Positions 1-5,601 of a stretch of 5,695 nucleotides of DNA are shown here, piece after piece (the stretch's first letter is position 1; every line of letters starts with the position of its first letter). The position numbers and the translations under genes were made by a program. This DNA is from JBEKJU01 sp050011095 (GTDB taxonomy: Bacteria > Desulfobacterota > Syntrophorhabdia > Syntrophorhabdales > WCHB1-27). The stretch lies in contig JBEKJU010000248.1 in NCBI GenBank assembly GCA_050011095.1, positions 1 to 5,695 on the forward strand, given 5' to 3'. The notes beneath the pieces were generated by a model, which did not search any database, was not told where the DNA came from, and saw only the letters and a list, made by a program, of their open reading frames with translations.

Positions 1-107
1 TCGGACTCAACGGCCGCGGATGAGGGGATCGGATCGCTCAGTCGCCAGTCTCCGGAGATACCCAGGATCAAGGCATCGGCTGTCCGCTCCATCCGTAGCT
101 CCGCCAC
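1..107 (-). CDS. Partial protein with STAS-like N-terminus, possibly MlaE-family ABC transporter permease
   Basis: The first 35 codons of a gene that runs off the left edge of the window. I place the start at the GTG at 107-105 because AAGGAG (119-114) lies six bases upstream; an in-frame ATG at 92-90 has no such site. The frame is open to base 1. The visible protein begins VAELRMERTADALILGISG and continues with DWRLSDPIPSS. The segment ISGDWRL resembles the first strand of the STAS-like domain that precedes the permease domain in many MlaE/DUF140 lipid-transport permeases, which act in the inner membrane to move lipids between the two membranes. The gene follows the lipoprotein on the same strand after about 100 bases, so the two may share a transcript. 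The assignment rests on one short motif; another STAS-domain protein is possible. That a gene starts here is more certain than what it is. Confidence 0.55.
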   Translation of the reverse strand, partial: MAELRMERTADALILGISGDWRLSDPIPSSAAVES

Positions 108-207
108 CGTCGTCTCCTTAATTTGTGGGACCAGAAGTTGGGGTGCGAGCCGCCCCTGCCCCACTCTTCCCTTCGTATCCCACCACGAGGCTCACAAGCC
201 TGGTTTG

Positions 208-879
208 TTATTGTTTCTCGCCGTGGGCCTCATCTAAGAAAATCTTGATCCTCTCCGCCCAGTATTTAAAGGCGGCCTTTGCGGATCCCAGCTTTGAAAA
301 TCTTTCAAAATATGCCGCGGTCTGTTCGTCTTCGGCAACGGCGATCACCTCATTGGTCGTAGAGTCAAGGGCCATAAACTCTGCGCTTGTTGCGCCTGAG
401 CCGGTCCAGGAGCCGGCGGCGCCCTTCTTGACAATACTGATGCCGATCCCCACGGGAACCACGGAGGAGACGGCGCTGATCACGGGTTTGCTCTTCTTCA
501 CGTGTGTCAGGGCGATCCTGAGTCGTGCCACATCCGGACCCGGTTCTCCCACGATGGGATACTTGTCTTTCAATACGTTGACTAGTTCCGTGTTAAACGC
601 GTCTGTCAGCTCCTTCATCTGCTCGGCATCGATACCCTTGTCTTCCGAATCAGGCGCATAATAGAAGACCACGCTATCAATCATAAGCTTGTTATATTTT
701 GAAAAATCGACTCCCGGCTTGAGCCAGCGGTATTTGACTCCGTCCTTAGGCCCCGGCCCCAAGTCTCCGTAATAGTCACCAAGGAATCCCGTCTGCTTAG
801 GCGCCGATGCGCACCCTGCGAATGAGGCTAGGGCAAACCCGATTACTACCACCATGCATATCTTCGTTGCTGTTTTCAT
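208..879 (-). CDS. DUF3313-type outer-membrane or periplasmic lipoprotein
   Basis: A complete 223-residue protein with a lipoprotein signal: a lysine-containing N-terminus, a hydrophobic stretch at about residues 7-21, and a lipobox FAGC with the lipidated cysteine at residue 23. Phe at the -3 position is a slight departure from the usual Leu. The mature part begins with the pattern GFLGDYYGDLGPGP, followed by YRWLKPGVDFSKY and a strand around MIDSVVFYY, which matches the layout I know from DUF3313 lipoproteins, whose function is unknown. A glycine- and valine-rich stretch near residues 135-160 is probably a buried hairpin and not a membrane span, and the C-terminal quarter looks helical. The start at 879 is supported by AGGAGGG at 890-884, four bases upstream. 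It lies downstream of the sulfatase remnant and upstream of the STAS/permease-like gene, all on the - strand. No catalytic motif is visible. Location is well supported; the role is not known. Confidence 0.85.
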   Translation of the reverse strand: MKTATKICMVVVIGFALASFAGCASAPKQTGFLGDYYGDLGPGPKDGVKYRWLKPGVDFSKYNKLMIDSVVFYYAPDSEDKGIDAEQMKELTDAFNTELVNVLKDKYPIVGEPGPDVARLRIALTHVKKSKPVISAVSSVVPVGIGISIVKKGAAGSWTGSGATSAEFMALDSTTNEVIAVAEDEQTAAYFERFSKLGSAKAAFKYWAERIKIFLDEAHGEKQ

Positions 880-935
880 TATTCCCTCCTGTTTTGTAAT
901 GGTAATTACGCCCAGACGTGCAACTCTGCACGGCC

Positions 936-1101
936 CCCGACAATCCGACCCACGGTGATAGATATTCTATTGCATCCTGCCCACGCCGTCGCCCATGATG
1001 AACAGGACGTTTGGGCTCTTCTGCGCGGATGCCGGCCCTGGGCCCAGCGCCGGAACAATCACTATTGCCGGTGTGATAAAAGATTCTGCCAACGACTTCA
1101 T
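936..1101 (-). pseudogene. 5' remnant of a secreted arylsulfatase-type gene
   Basis: A short frame starts at ATG 1101-1099 and stops at amber TAG 969-967 after 44 residues. It opens with a hydrophobic signal-like stretch ending PGPASAQ, a good signal-peptidase site, then SPNVLFIMGDGVGRMQ. In sulfatases (alkaline-phosphatase superfamily) the mature protein begins with a strand like PNVLxIMGDDxGWMQ, in which the two aspartates bind the active-site metal. Here the second is Gly and the usual Trp is Arg. After the TAG the same frame reads NIYHRG, matching the family's SIYHRG that follows MQP, and a one-base shift then gives RIVG where LMVG is expected. Homology therefore continues past the stop, which argues for decay and not a small real gene. 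The rest of the sulfatase, including the Cys/Ser-x-Pro-x-Arg formylglycine site, is absent; the lipoprotein gene begins some 60 bases further on. AAGGA lies about eight bases before the ATG. The family is recognised from memory of its consensus, without a database search. Confidence 0.65.
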
Positions 1102-1159
1102 CCTTGTCTTCCTTGTCTTTGTTTTCCCTTCTCAACCGCATGTACCCTTATCTTCAATC

Positions 1160-1189
1160 TTTATACGAAGCAGCGTACTGTCAACCCAA
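1160..1189 (-). promoter_or_regulatory. Candidate sigma70-type promoter facing the sulfatase remnant and lipoprotein
   Basis: On the - strand, TATAAA (1165-1160) resembles a -10 box. Upstream are TTGGGT (1189-1184) at an 18-base spacing and a perfect TTGACA (1184-1179) at only 13 bases, which is too short for normal use. It sits about 60 bases before the remnant's ATG. If active it would now drive the lipoprotein gene through a leader containing the broken sulfatase. This is pattern matching only. Confidence 0.3.
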
Positions 1190-1381
1190 CGTGCAAAATT
1201 TCTTGTAGAGGGGCAAATTTCGACGGCCTTACTTGTTTTTTTGTCGCTCGACCATAACCGCCACTACAGAAAAACAGTTGCTCTTTTCATCATCTTCCTC
1301 TTCCCTGCTGACTGATACCTGATTACTATTCGTTGCCTCACGCCCACAGACTGGAAGCCGACGACGGTCGCCTTAATTTCC

Positions 1382-1409
1382 TTGAGCCGCGACGTATGCT
1401 CCGTATTAT
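1382..1409 (+). promoter_or_regulatory. Candidate sigma70-type promoter of the hydrogenase operon
   Basis: TTGAGC (1382-1387, four of six matches to the -35 consensus) and TATTAT (1404-1409, five of six to the -10 consensus) are separated by 16 bases. Transcription would start near 1416 and give a leader of about 43 bases with the ribosome binding site near its end. It is the best promoter-like pair I found upstream of the operon, but it has not been scored against background. Confidence 0.45.
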
Positions 1410-1443
1410 ATTTCCTGCAGTGAGTTTCGACCGGGTAGCGACT

Positions 1444-1451
1444 GAGGGAGG
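1444..1451 (+). promoter_or_regulatory. Ribosome binding site of the hydrogenase small subunit
   Basis: GAGGGAGG lies seven bases before the ATG at 1459. It is a strong Shine-Dalgarno sequence at good spacing and fixes the start of the first operon gene. Confidence 0.85.
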
Positions 1452-1458
1452 ATAGTCC

Positions 1459-2580
1459 ATGGCTACCGATAATCTGCGTGCAGAGTTGCTGGACCGGGGC
1501 GTATCCCGCCGCGATTTCCTCAAGTTTTGCTCAGCCATGGCCGCGGTGCTCGGACTTTCTTCAAGCTTTGTGCCGAAGATCGCCCATGCGCTGGAGACGA
1601 AAAAGAAGCCGATCCTCGTCTGGATTGAGTGCCAGAGCTGCACCGGCGATACGGAAGCATTGCTGAGGGTCACGAAGCCAACCGTCGCCGAACTGGTTCT
1701 TGATGTCCTGTCGCTCGATTATAGCGAGACCATCATGGCAGCGGCCGGCAAGCAGGCTGAGAAGTCGCTCGCCGACGTGCTAAAAAACCAGAAAGGGAAA
1801 TACTTCGCGGCGGTCGAGGGTTCCATCCCACTGGCAGAGAATGGCGCATATTGCTGTGTCGCCGGCCGCAGTTCCGTCGATATCGTCCGGGAGGTGTGCG
1901 GGAGTGCCCTTGCCACCTTTGCGATGGGGACCTGCGCCACTTTCGGTGGCATCCCTAAGGCTCACCCGAATCCCACCGGCGCTGTCGGGGTGCGGGACGT
2001 GGTCCCCAGGGCGACCATCATAAACCTCGCCGGCTGTCCCGTCAATGCCGAGAACATAACGGCGGCGATCGTCTACTACCTGACCTTTGGATCGCTTCCC
2101 GCGGTCGATGCCTTGGGAAGGCCTCTTTTTGCGTATGGAAAGCGGATTCATGACAACTGCGAGAGGAGAGCCCATTTCGATGCGGGGCAGTATGTCCGAC
2201 AGTGGGGCGACGAGGGACACCGTCTCGGCTGGTGTCTCTATTACATGGGATGCAAGGGGCCCGCGGCGTATCAGAACTGTCCTACGGTGAAGTATAACGA
2301 ACGTACCAGCTGGCCGGTGCAATCCGGGCACGGGTGTATCGCCTGTGCTGCGCCCAACTTCTGGGACGAGATGACGCCCTTCTACCGGAGGCTCCCGCAG
2401 CCGCACGGCATCACGGTCGAGACAACGGCCGACAAGGTCGGGCTGGCAGTCACCTTAGCGACGGTCGGCGGCATCCTTATTCACACGATAGCGAGATTGC
2501 TCAGGCGGAAGAAAAAGCCCGAGGGAAAACCGAAGGCTGAGCCTAAAACCGAGTGGAAGGGGCCGGAATGGCACGAATAG
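1459..2580 (+). CDS. hyaA: [NiFe]-hydrogenase small subunit, Tat-exported and membrane-anchored
   Basis: The electron-transfer subunit of a periplasm-facing group 1 uptake hydrogenase (373 residues, normal for the membrane-bound type). A Tat signal, SRRDFLKF at residues 16-23, is followed by a hydrophobic stretch and probable cleavage after AHA (residue 44). Proximal-cluster ligands are Cys61, Cys159 (GTCATFGG) and Cys193 (AGCP). The fourth position, normally Cys in CTGC, is Asp64 (CTGDTEALL), and an extra Cys58 makes a CQSC motif. Distal cluster: His231, Cys234, Cys259, Cys265. Medial cluster: Cys274, Cys293 and Cys296 with Pro286 in the usual fourth place, so a [3Fe-4S] cluster is likely. 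The two supernumerary cysteines of the classic oxygen-tolerant [4Fe-3S] enzymes are Gly63 and Gly164 here. A membrane helix at about residues 327-345, containing His342, is followed by a lysine- and proline-rich tail of about 25 residues. It is the first gene of the operon and overlaps the large subunit by 13 bases. Family assignment is firm; the subgroup is uncertain. Confidence 0.96.
   Translation: MATDNLRAELLDRGVSRRDFLKFCSAMAAVLGLSSSFVPKIAHALETKKKPILVWIECQSCTGDTEALLRVTKPTVAELVLDVLSLDYSETIMAAAGKQAEKSLADVLKNQKGKYFAAVEGSIPLAENGAYCCVAGRSSVDIVREVCGSALATFAMGTCATFGGIPKAHPNPTGAVGVRDVVPRATIINLAGCPVNAENITAAIVYYLTFGSLPAVDALGRPLFAYGKRIHDNCERRAHFDAGQYVRQWGDEGHRLGWCLYYMGCKGPAAYQNCPTVKYNERTSWPVQSGHGCIACAAPNFWDEMTPFYRRLPQPHGITVETTADKVGLAVTLATVGGILIHTIARLLRRKKKPEGKPKAEPKTEWKGPEWHE
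2555..2562 (+). promoter_or_regulatory. Ribosome binding site deciding the large-subunit start
   Basis: GGAAGGGG inside the end of the small-subunit gene lies five bases before the ATG at 2568. It favours that ATG over the in-frame GTG at 2553, which has no comparable site upstream. Confidence 0.7.
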
Positions 2581-4277
2581 TTATAGATCCCATAACCCGC
2601 ATAGAGGGCCACCTGCGCATCGAGGCGAAGGTGGAAAATGGAAAAGTGGTCGATGCCTGGTCGTCGAGCACCATGTTCAGGGGCATCGAGATCGTCCTGA
2701 AAGATCGCGATCCAAGGGATGCCTGGCTCTTCTGTCAGAGGATCTGCGGCGTCTGCACCACGGTTCACGCGCTTGCATCCGTGCGAGCGGTAGAGGACGC
2801 GCTAGGCATGACGATCCCGGACAACGCACGGATCATGCGCAACATCATCGCCGCCGTGCAGTTTGTTCAGGATCACGTGATCCACTTCTATCACCTCCAT
2901 GGCCTCGACTGGATCGATATCGTGAGCGCCTTAAAGGCCGATCCGGCGCATACCGCGTCCCTTGCCCAATCGTTGTCCGACTGGCCGAACTCCGGCGCCT
3001 CCTTTTTCACGATGGTGCAAAAACGGGTTAAAAGCCTGGTCGACACAGGGCAGCTCGGCCCTTTTGCGAACGGCTACTGGGGCCACCCCGCGTACAAGCT
3101 ACCTCCTGAAGTGAATCTGCTGGGAGTGGCTCACTACCTCGAGGCCCTCGATTGGCAGAGGGGTATCGTGAAAGTGCATGCCCTTCTCGGCTCCAAGAAT
3201 CCGCATCTGCAGACCTATCTGGTGGGCGGGATAGCGCGGCCTGTCGACCCCAACAGCCAGAACGCCATCAATGCCGACGCAATTGAGCTTATGACTCAGG
3301 CCGCGAGACAGGCCATAGACTTTGTCAGCAAGGTCTACATACCGGACCTCCTGGCCATAGCCTCATATTACAAGGACTGGGCAAGCTACGGCAGCGGGGT
3401 CGGCAATTACATGACCTACGGCGAGTTTCCGAGAGACAACCGCAGCAATACCGACAACCTGCAACTGCCGAAAGGGATAATTCTCGGAAAAGACTTGACG
3501 AAGATCATGCCCGTTGACCAAAAGAAGATCGCCGAGTACGTGACCCATTCGTGGTACGAGTATGGAGAGGGGGACCGACGGGGAAAACACCCCTGGGATG
3601 GCGAGACGAACCCGAGGTATACGGGACCAAAACCCCCCTATGATTACCTGGATGTACAAGCAAAATATAGCTGGCTCAAGACGCCCAGGTATGAGGAGAT
3701 GTCCATGGAGGTGGGTCCGCTCGCCCGCGTGCTTGTGGCATACGCGTCCGGCCACAAAAGGGTGAAAGAGGTAGTTGATATGGCGCTACGAAAGTTGCAG
3801 GCTGATGCGGGGGCGCTCTTCTCGACGCTCGGTCGCGTTGCAGCGCGGGGGATCGAAACCCTGATTATAGCCGAGATGATACCGGGCTTTATCGATGAAT
3901 TGGTTGGCACCATCAAGAAGGGCGATTATCGGATCTGCCAGGTAGAGAAATGGGAACCGGGCACATGGCCCAGGGAGGCGAAGGGGTATGGCTTACATGA
4001 CGCGCCTCGCGGCGCCCTCGGGCATTGGGTGGGGATAAAGGAGGGGAGGATCACGAACTATCAGGCGGTGGTCCCGAGCACCTGGAATCTCTCACCAAGA
4101 GATGCAAAGGGAACGCAGGGGCCCGTGGAGGCCTCATTGATCGGAACTCCCGTGGCAGACCCGAATAAGCCCCTTGAGATTCTCAGGACTGTCCATTCTT
4201 TCGACCCTTGCATGGCGTGTGCCGTCCACGTAACTGATGTGAAGGGAAGACCTATAACGGTTGTGAGAGAAACGTAA
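2568..4277 (+). CDS. hyaB: [NiFe]-hydrogenase large (catalytic) subunit
   Basis: Carries the Ni-Fe(CN)2CO centre where H2 is split. With the ATG at 2568 the precursor is 569 residues, usual for group 1 enzymes; a GTG at 2553 would add five residues. The N-terminus DPITRIEGH contains the conserved Glu13. The first nickel motif, RICGVCTTVHALASVRAVED, gives Cys60 and Cys63, and the second, DPCMACAVH, gives Cys548, Cys551 and His554. After His554 come 15 residues, the C-terminal extension that the maturation protease removes once nickel is inserted. Other family blocks are visible, such as GHPAYKLPPEVNLLGVAHYL and MSMEVGPLARVLVAYASGHK. It has no signal peptide and is expected to cross the membrane as a folded complex on the small subunit's Tat signal. 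An extra Cys56 lies just before the first motif. Its start overlaps hyaA by 13 bases, suggesting translational coupling, and hyaC follows after 3 bases. No key residue is missing. Confidence 0.97.
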   Translation: MARIVIDPITRIEGHLRIEAKVENGKVVDAWSSSTMFRGIEIVLKDRDPRDAWLFCQRICGVCTTVHALASVRAVEDALGMTIPDNARIMRNIIAAVQFVQDHVIHFYHLHGLDWIDIVSALKADPAHTASLAQSLSDWPNSGASFFTMVQKRVKSLVDTGQLGPFANGYWGHPAYKLPPEVNLLGVAHYLEALDWQRGIVKVHALLGSKNPHLQTYLVGGIARPVDPNSQNAINADAIELMTQAARQAIDFVSKVYIPDLLAIASYYKDWASYGSGVGNYMTYGEFPRDNRSNTDNLQLPKGIILGKDLTKIMPVDQKKIAEYVTHSWYEYGEGDRRGKHPWDGETNPRYTGPKPPYDYLDVQAKYSWLKTPRYEEMSMEVGPLARVLVAYASGHKRVKEVVDMALRKLQADAGALFSTLGRVAARGIETLIIAEMIPGFIDELVGTIKKGDYRICQVEKWEPGTWPREAKGYGLHDAPRGALGHWVGIKEGRITNYQAVVPSTWNLSPRDAKGTQGPVEASLIGTPVADPNKPLEILRTVHSFDPCMACAVHVTDVKGRPITVVRET

Positions 4278-4280
4278 GCC

Positions 4281-4955
4281 ATGTTTAAGCTGACTGACGT
4301 GTACATTTGGGAGGTTCCGGTCCGGTTATCGCATTGGGTGAATGCCGCCTGTCTCATCATCCTGAGCTTCACCGGTTACTACATCGGCCACCCCTACATA
4401 GACAGCGTAAACCCGCTTTTCTACGGTACGAACCCCCACAACCAGTTTATCATGGGCTGGATGAGGCTGATACATTTTTCGGCAGGATACGTTTTTGCAA
4501 TGGGCGTCCTGCTAAGGATTTACTGGGGTTTTGCGGGCAATACATACGCGCGGTGGAGCAGCATGATCCCCTACACGAGGGAACGGCTCAGCGGGCTCTA
4601 CCACGACCTACGATTCTACCTGCTGCTGGATCCTCGGCCACCCTCGGTCCTCGGCCACTCGATGCTTGCCGGGATAGCGTACATAGTTCTGTTTTTGGGC
4701 TACCTTGTTTCCATATTGACCGGTTTTGCCCTCATGTCGCAGAGCCACGTCGGGTTTTTCTGGAAAGTGGTGGGAGGCTGGATACTCCCCTACTTCCCAG
4801 TCCAGCAGGTCCGTCTCGTTCACCATTTCATCATGTGGTTCCTGATTATCTTCCCTGTCGTCCACATGTATATCGGATGGACAACAGACCTCGTGGAGGA
4901 CAACTGCGTGATGAGTTCTATCTTCAGCGGCCACAAGACGTGCCATGACAAATAG
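4281..4955 (+). CDS. hyaC: Ni/Fe-hydrogenase b-type cytochrome subunit
   Basis: A 224-residue integral membrane protein of the HyaC family. It anchors the hydrogenase dimer, takes electrons from the distal FeS cluster through two b haems and passes them to quinone. The N-terminus YIWEVPVRLSHWVNA is the family signature. I count four membrane helices at roughly residues 20-36, 59-83, 129-152 and 182-200. Likely haem-ligand histidines are His18, His65, His181 or His182, and His195. The loop between helices 2 and 3 carries WSSMIPYTRERLSGLYHDL, close to the usual form in this family. The C-terminus ends IFSGHKTCHDK; its cysteine is not a recognised cofactor site. It starts 3 bases after hyaB stops, with only a weak GAGAGAAA upstream, so coupling to hyaB translation is likely. 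It overlaps hyaD by 11 bases. Confidence 0.95.
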   Translation: MFKLTDVYIWEVPVRLSHWVNAACLIILSFTGYYIGHPYIDSVNPLFYGTNPHNQFIMGWMRLIHFSAGYVFAMGVLLRIYWGFAGNTYARWSSMIPYTRERLSGLYHDLRFYLLLDPRPPSVLGHSMLAGIAYIVLFLGYLVSILTGFALMSQSHVGFFWKVVGGWILPYFPVQQVRLVHHFIMWFLIIFPVVHMYIGWTTDLVEDNCVMSSIFSGHKTCHDK

Positions 4956-5427
4956 CGTCTGCGTCATCGGCTTAGGCAATCTCCTCCTACAGGACGACGC
5001 TGTCGGCGTGCGCGCAATAGAAGCCATAAAGGAGAGCTACAGGCTCGATCCGCAGGTCGACCTGCTCGACGGCGGCACAGGGGGGCTCGATCTGTTGCCG
5101 GTGATAGAGCATTATGAGAAGGTGCTCTTTGTTGACGCGGTTGATGCCGGAGAGCCGCCCGGGGCGATCGTGATCATTGAAGGCGATGGGATCCCTTCTT
5201 TTCTGACTTCACAGGTCTCGGTTCATCATGTGGGATTGTCTGGTCTGCTCTTTGCAGCAAAAATGGCCGGTTCTCTACCCGCAGAGATCTGCCTTATAGG
5301 CATTCAGCCCGAATCCGTTGATATCGGGCTCGAGATGACAGACCTTCTGAAAAAGCGTCTTGACTTACTACTGACCACAGTTGTGGAACGGCTGCAAAAG
5401 TGGGGCGTAGAGCCGGCTCGATTGTAG
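4945..5427 (+). CDS. hyaD: Hydrogenase maturation endopeptidase (peptidase family M52)
   Basis: A cytoplasmic protease that trims the C-terminal extension of the large subunit after nickel insertion, locking the active site and allowing assembly with the small subunit. The protein has 160 residues, typical of HyaD/HybD. It opens with VIGLGNLLLQDDAVGVRA, the family's G-x-GN-x-L-x-x-D-[DE]-x-x-G motif, followed by DGGTGG (residues 42-47), FVDAVDAGEPPG (62-73), SVHHVGLSGLL (92-102) and IGIQPE. By comparison with E. coli HybD, whose nickel contacts are Glu16, Asp62 and His93, the equivalents here are Asp18 (Asp in place of Glu), Asp64 and His94. The ATG at 4945 lies inside the end of hyaC (11-base overlap) with no strong ribosome binding site, so it probably depends on translational coupling. 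Its natural substrate is the 15-residue tail of the large subunit in this operon. No hyaE or hyaF homologue follows. Confidence 0.95.
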   Translation: MTNSVCVIGLGNLLLQDDAVGVRAIEAIKESYRLDPQVDLLDGGTGGLDLLPVIEHYEKVLFVDAVDAGEPPGAIVIIEGDGIPSFLTSQVSVHHVGLSGLLFAAKMAGSLPAEICLIGIQPESVDIGLEMTDLLKKRLDLLLTTVVERLQKWGVEPARL

Positions 5428-5458
5428 CGTTACAGCTATTTCTTCTCATTAAATATTT

Positions 5459-5505
5459 TGTACCGAAGAGCATCTACGCGCATACATTCTTCTTGATGCT
5501 GTACA
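5459..5505. repeat. Composite inverted repeat downstream of the operon
   Basis: AGCATC (5469-5474) pairs with GATGCT (5495-5500), and TGTAC (5459-5463) pairs with GTACA (5501-5505), leaving CGAAG unpaired on the left side only. The loop is 20 bases. It lies 30-80 bases after the hyaD stop. There is no T-tract after it on the + strand, so it is not a standard terminator; it could stabilise the operon's mRNA end or be a chance pairing. Confidence 0.35.
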
Positions 5506-5530
5506 GAGGATGGACAACAACGTAGCCAAT

Positions 5531-5570
5531 CTGAAGGCATGGAAAAAGCCTGGAAGGCATACAAAAGGCA
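5531..5570. repeat. Imperfect 20-base tandem duplication
   Basis: Two adjacent 20-base units (5531-5550 and 5551-5570) share 14 of 20 positions, including an identical GAAGGCAT core and an AAAA run. They lie between the hydrogenase operon and the tRNA gene. No function is evident. Confidence 0.45.
5543..5558 (-). terminator. Weak candidate terminator for the tRNA gene
   Basis: Read on the - strand, GCCT-TCC-AGGC (5558-5548) is followed directly by TTTTT (5547-5543), about 45 bases past the tRNA 3' end. A stem of only four base pairs is short for an intrinsic terminator, so the T-run is the main support. Confidence 0.25.
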
Positions 5571-5590
5571 CAGAGTAAAACTGAGTAAAA
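5571..5590. repeat. 10-base tandem duplication
   Basis: CAGAGTAAAA (5571-5580) is followed at once by CTGAGTAAAA (5581-5590), nine of ten identical. It abuts the 20-base tandem pair, so the whole 60-base stretch before the tRNA 3' end is repetitive. Confidence 0.5.
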
Positions 5591-5601
5591 TCAAGGAAAA
5601 A

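Larger units (their letters stand above)
1102..1458. other. Divergent intergenic region without a convincing gene
   Basis: About 360 bases separate the - strand sulfatase remnant from the + strand hydrogenase operon. Short open frames cross it on both strands, but none has a ribosome binding site together with a plausible protein composition, and none resembles a family I know. The stretch is pyrimidine-rich on the + strand from about 1230 to 1310. GCAAAATTTC (1193-1202) and GCAAATTTC (1213-1221) form a near-perfect direct repeat with starts 20 bases apart, about two helical turns, as an activator or repressor site might; no known operator consensus fits it. I see no sigma54-type -24/-12 element. 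Confidence 0.6.

Noticed and set aside
140..156. Six-pair hairpin GGGGTG-CGAGC-CGCCCC between the lipoprotein and the permease-like gene
   Set aside because: There is no T-tract after it on the relevant strand and it lies between two genes that probably share a transcript; a chance pairing in GC-rich DNA is likely.
967..969. Amber codon read as pyrrolysine in the sulfatase-like frame
   Set aside because: The codon falls where the family has proline, and other defects follow (metal-ligand Asp to Gly, frameshift, missing body), so decay explains it better.
1159..1184. Perfect TTGACA plus TATAAA as a strong - strand promoter
   Set aside because: The spacing between them is only 13 bases; the TATAAA is kept only as a weak candidate paired with TTGGGT at 18 bases.
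955..1315. Two overlapping + strand open frames of about 100 codons
   Set aside because: They lie over the sulfatase remnant and the intergenic region, have no ribosome binding site, and show cysteine-, arginine- or serine-rich composition without any recognisable family.
1396..1455. A 19-residue frame (MLRIIFPAVSFDRVATEGG) just before hyaA, as a possible leader peptide
   Set aside because: It has no ribosome binding site and its start overlaps the best promoter candidate, so it would lie upstream of the predicted transcript start.
5424..5440. GTAGC-GTTACA-GCTAT followed by TTCTTCTC as a terminator of the hydrogenase operon
   Set aside because: The stem has four Watson-Crick pairs plus one wobble, is AT-rich, and the T-run is interrupted, so support is too weak.
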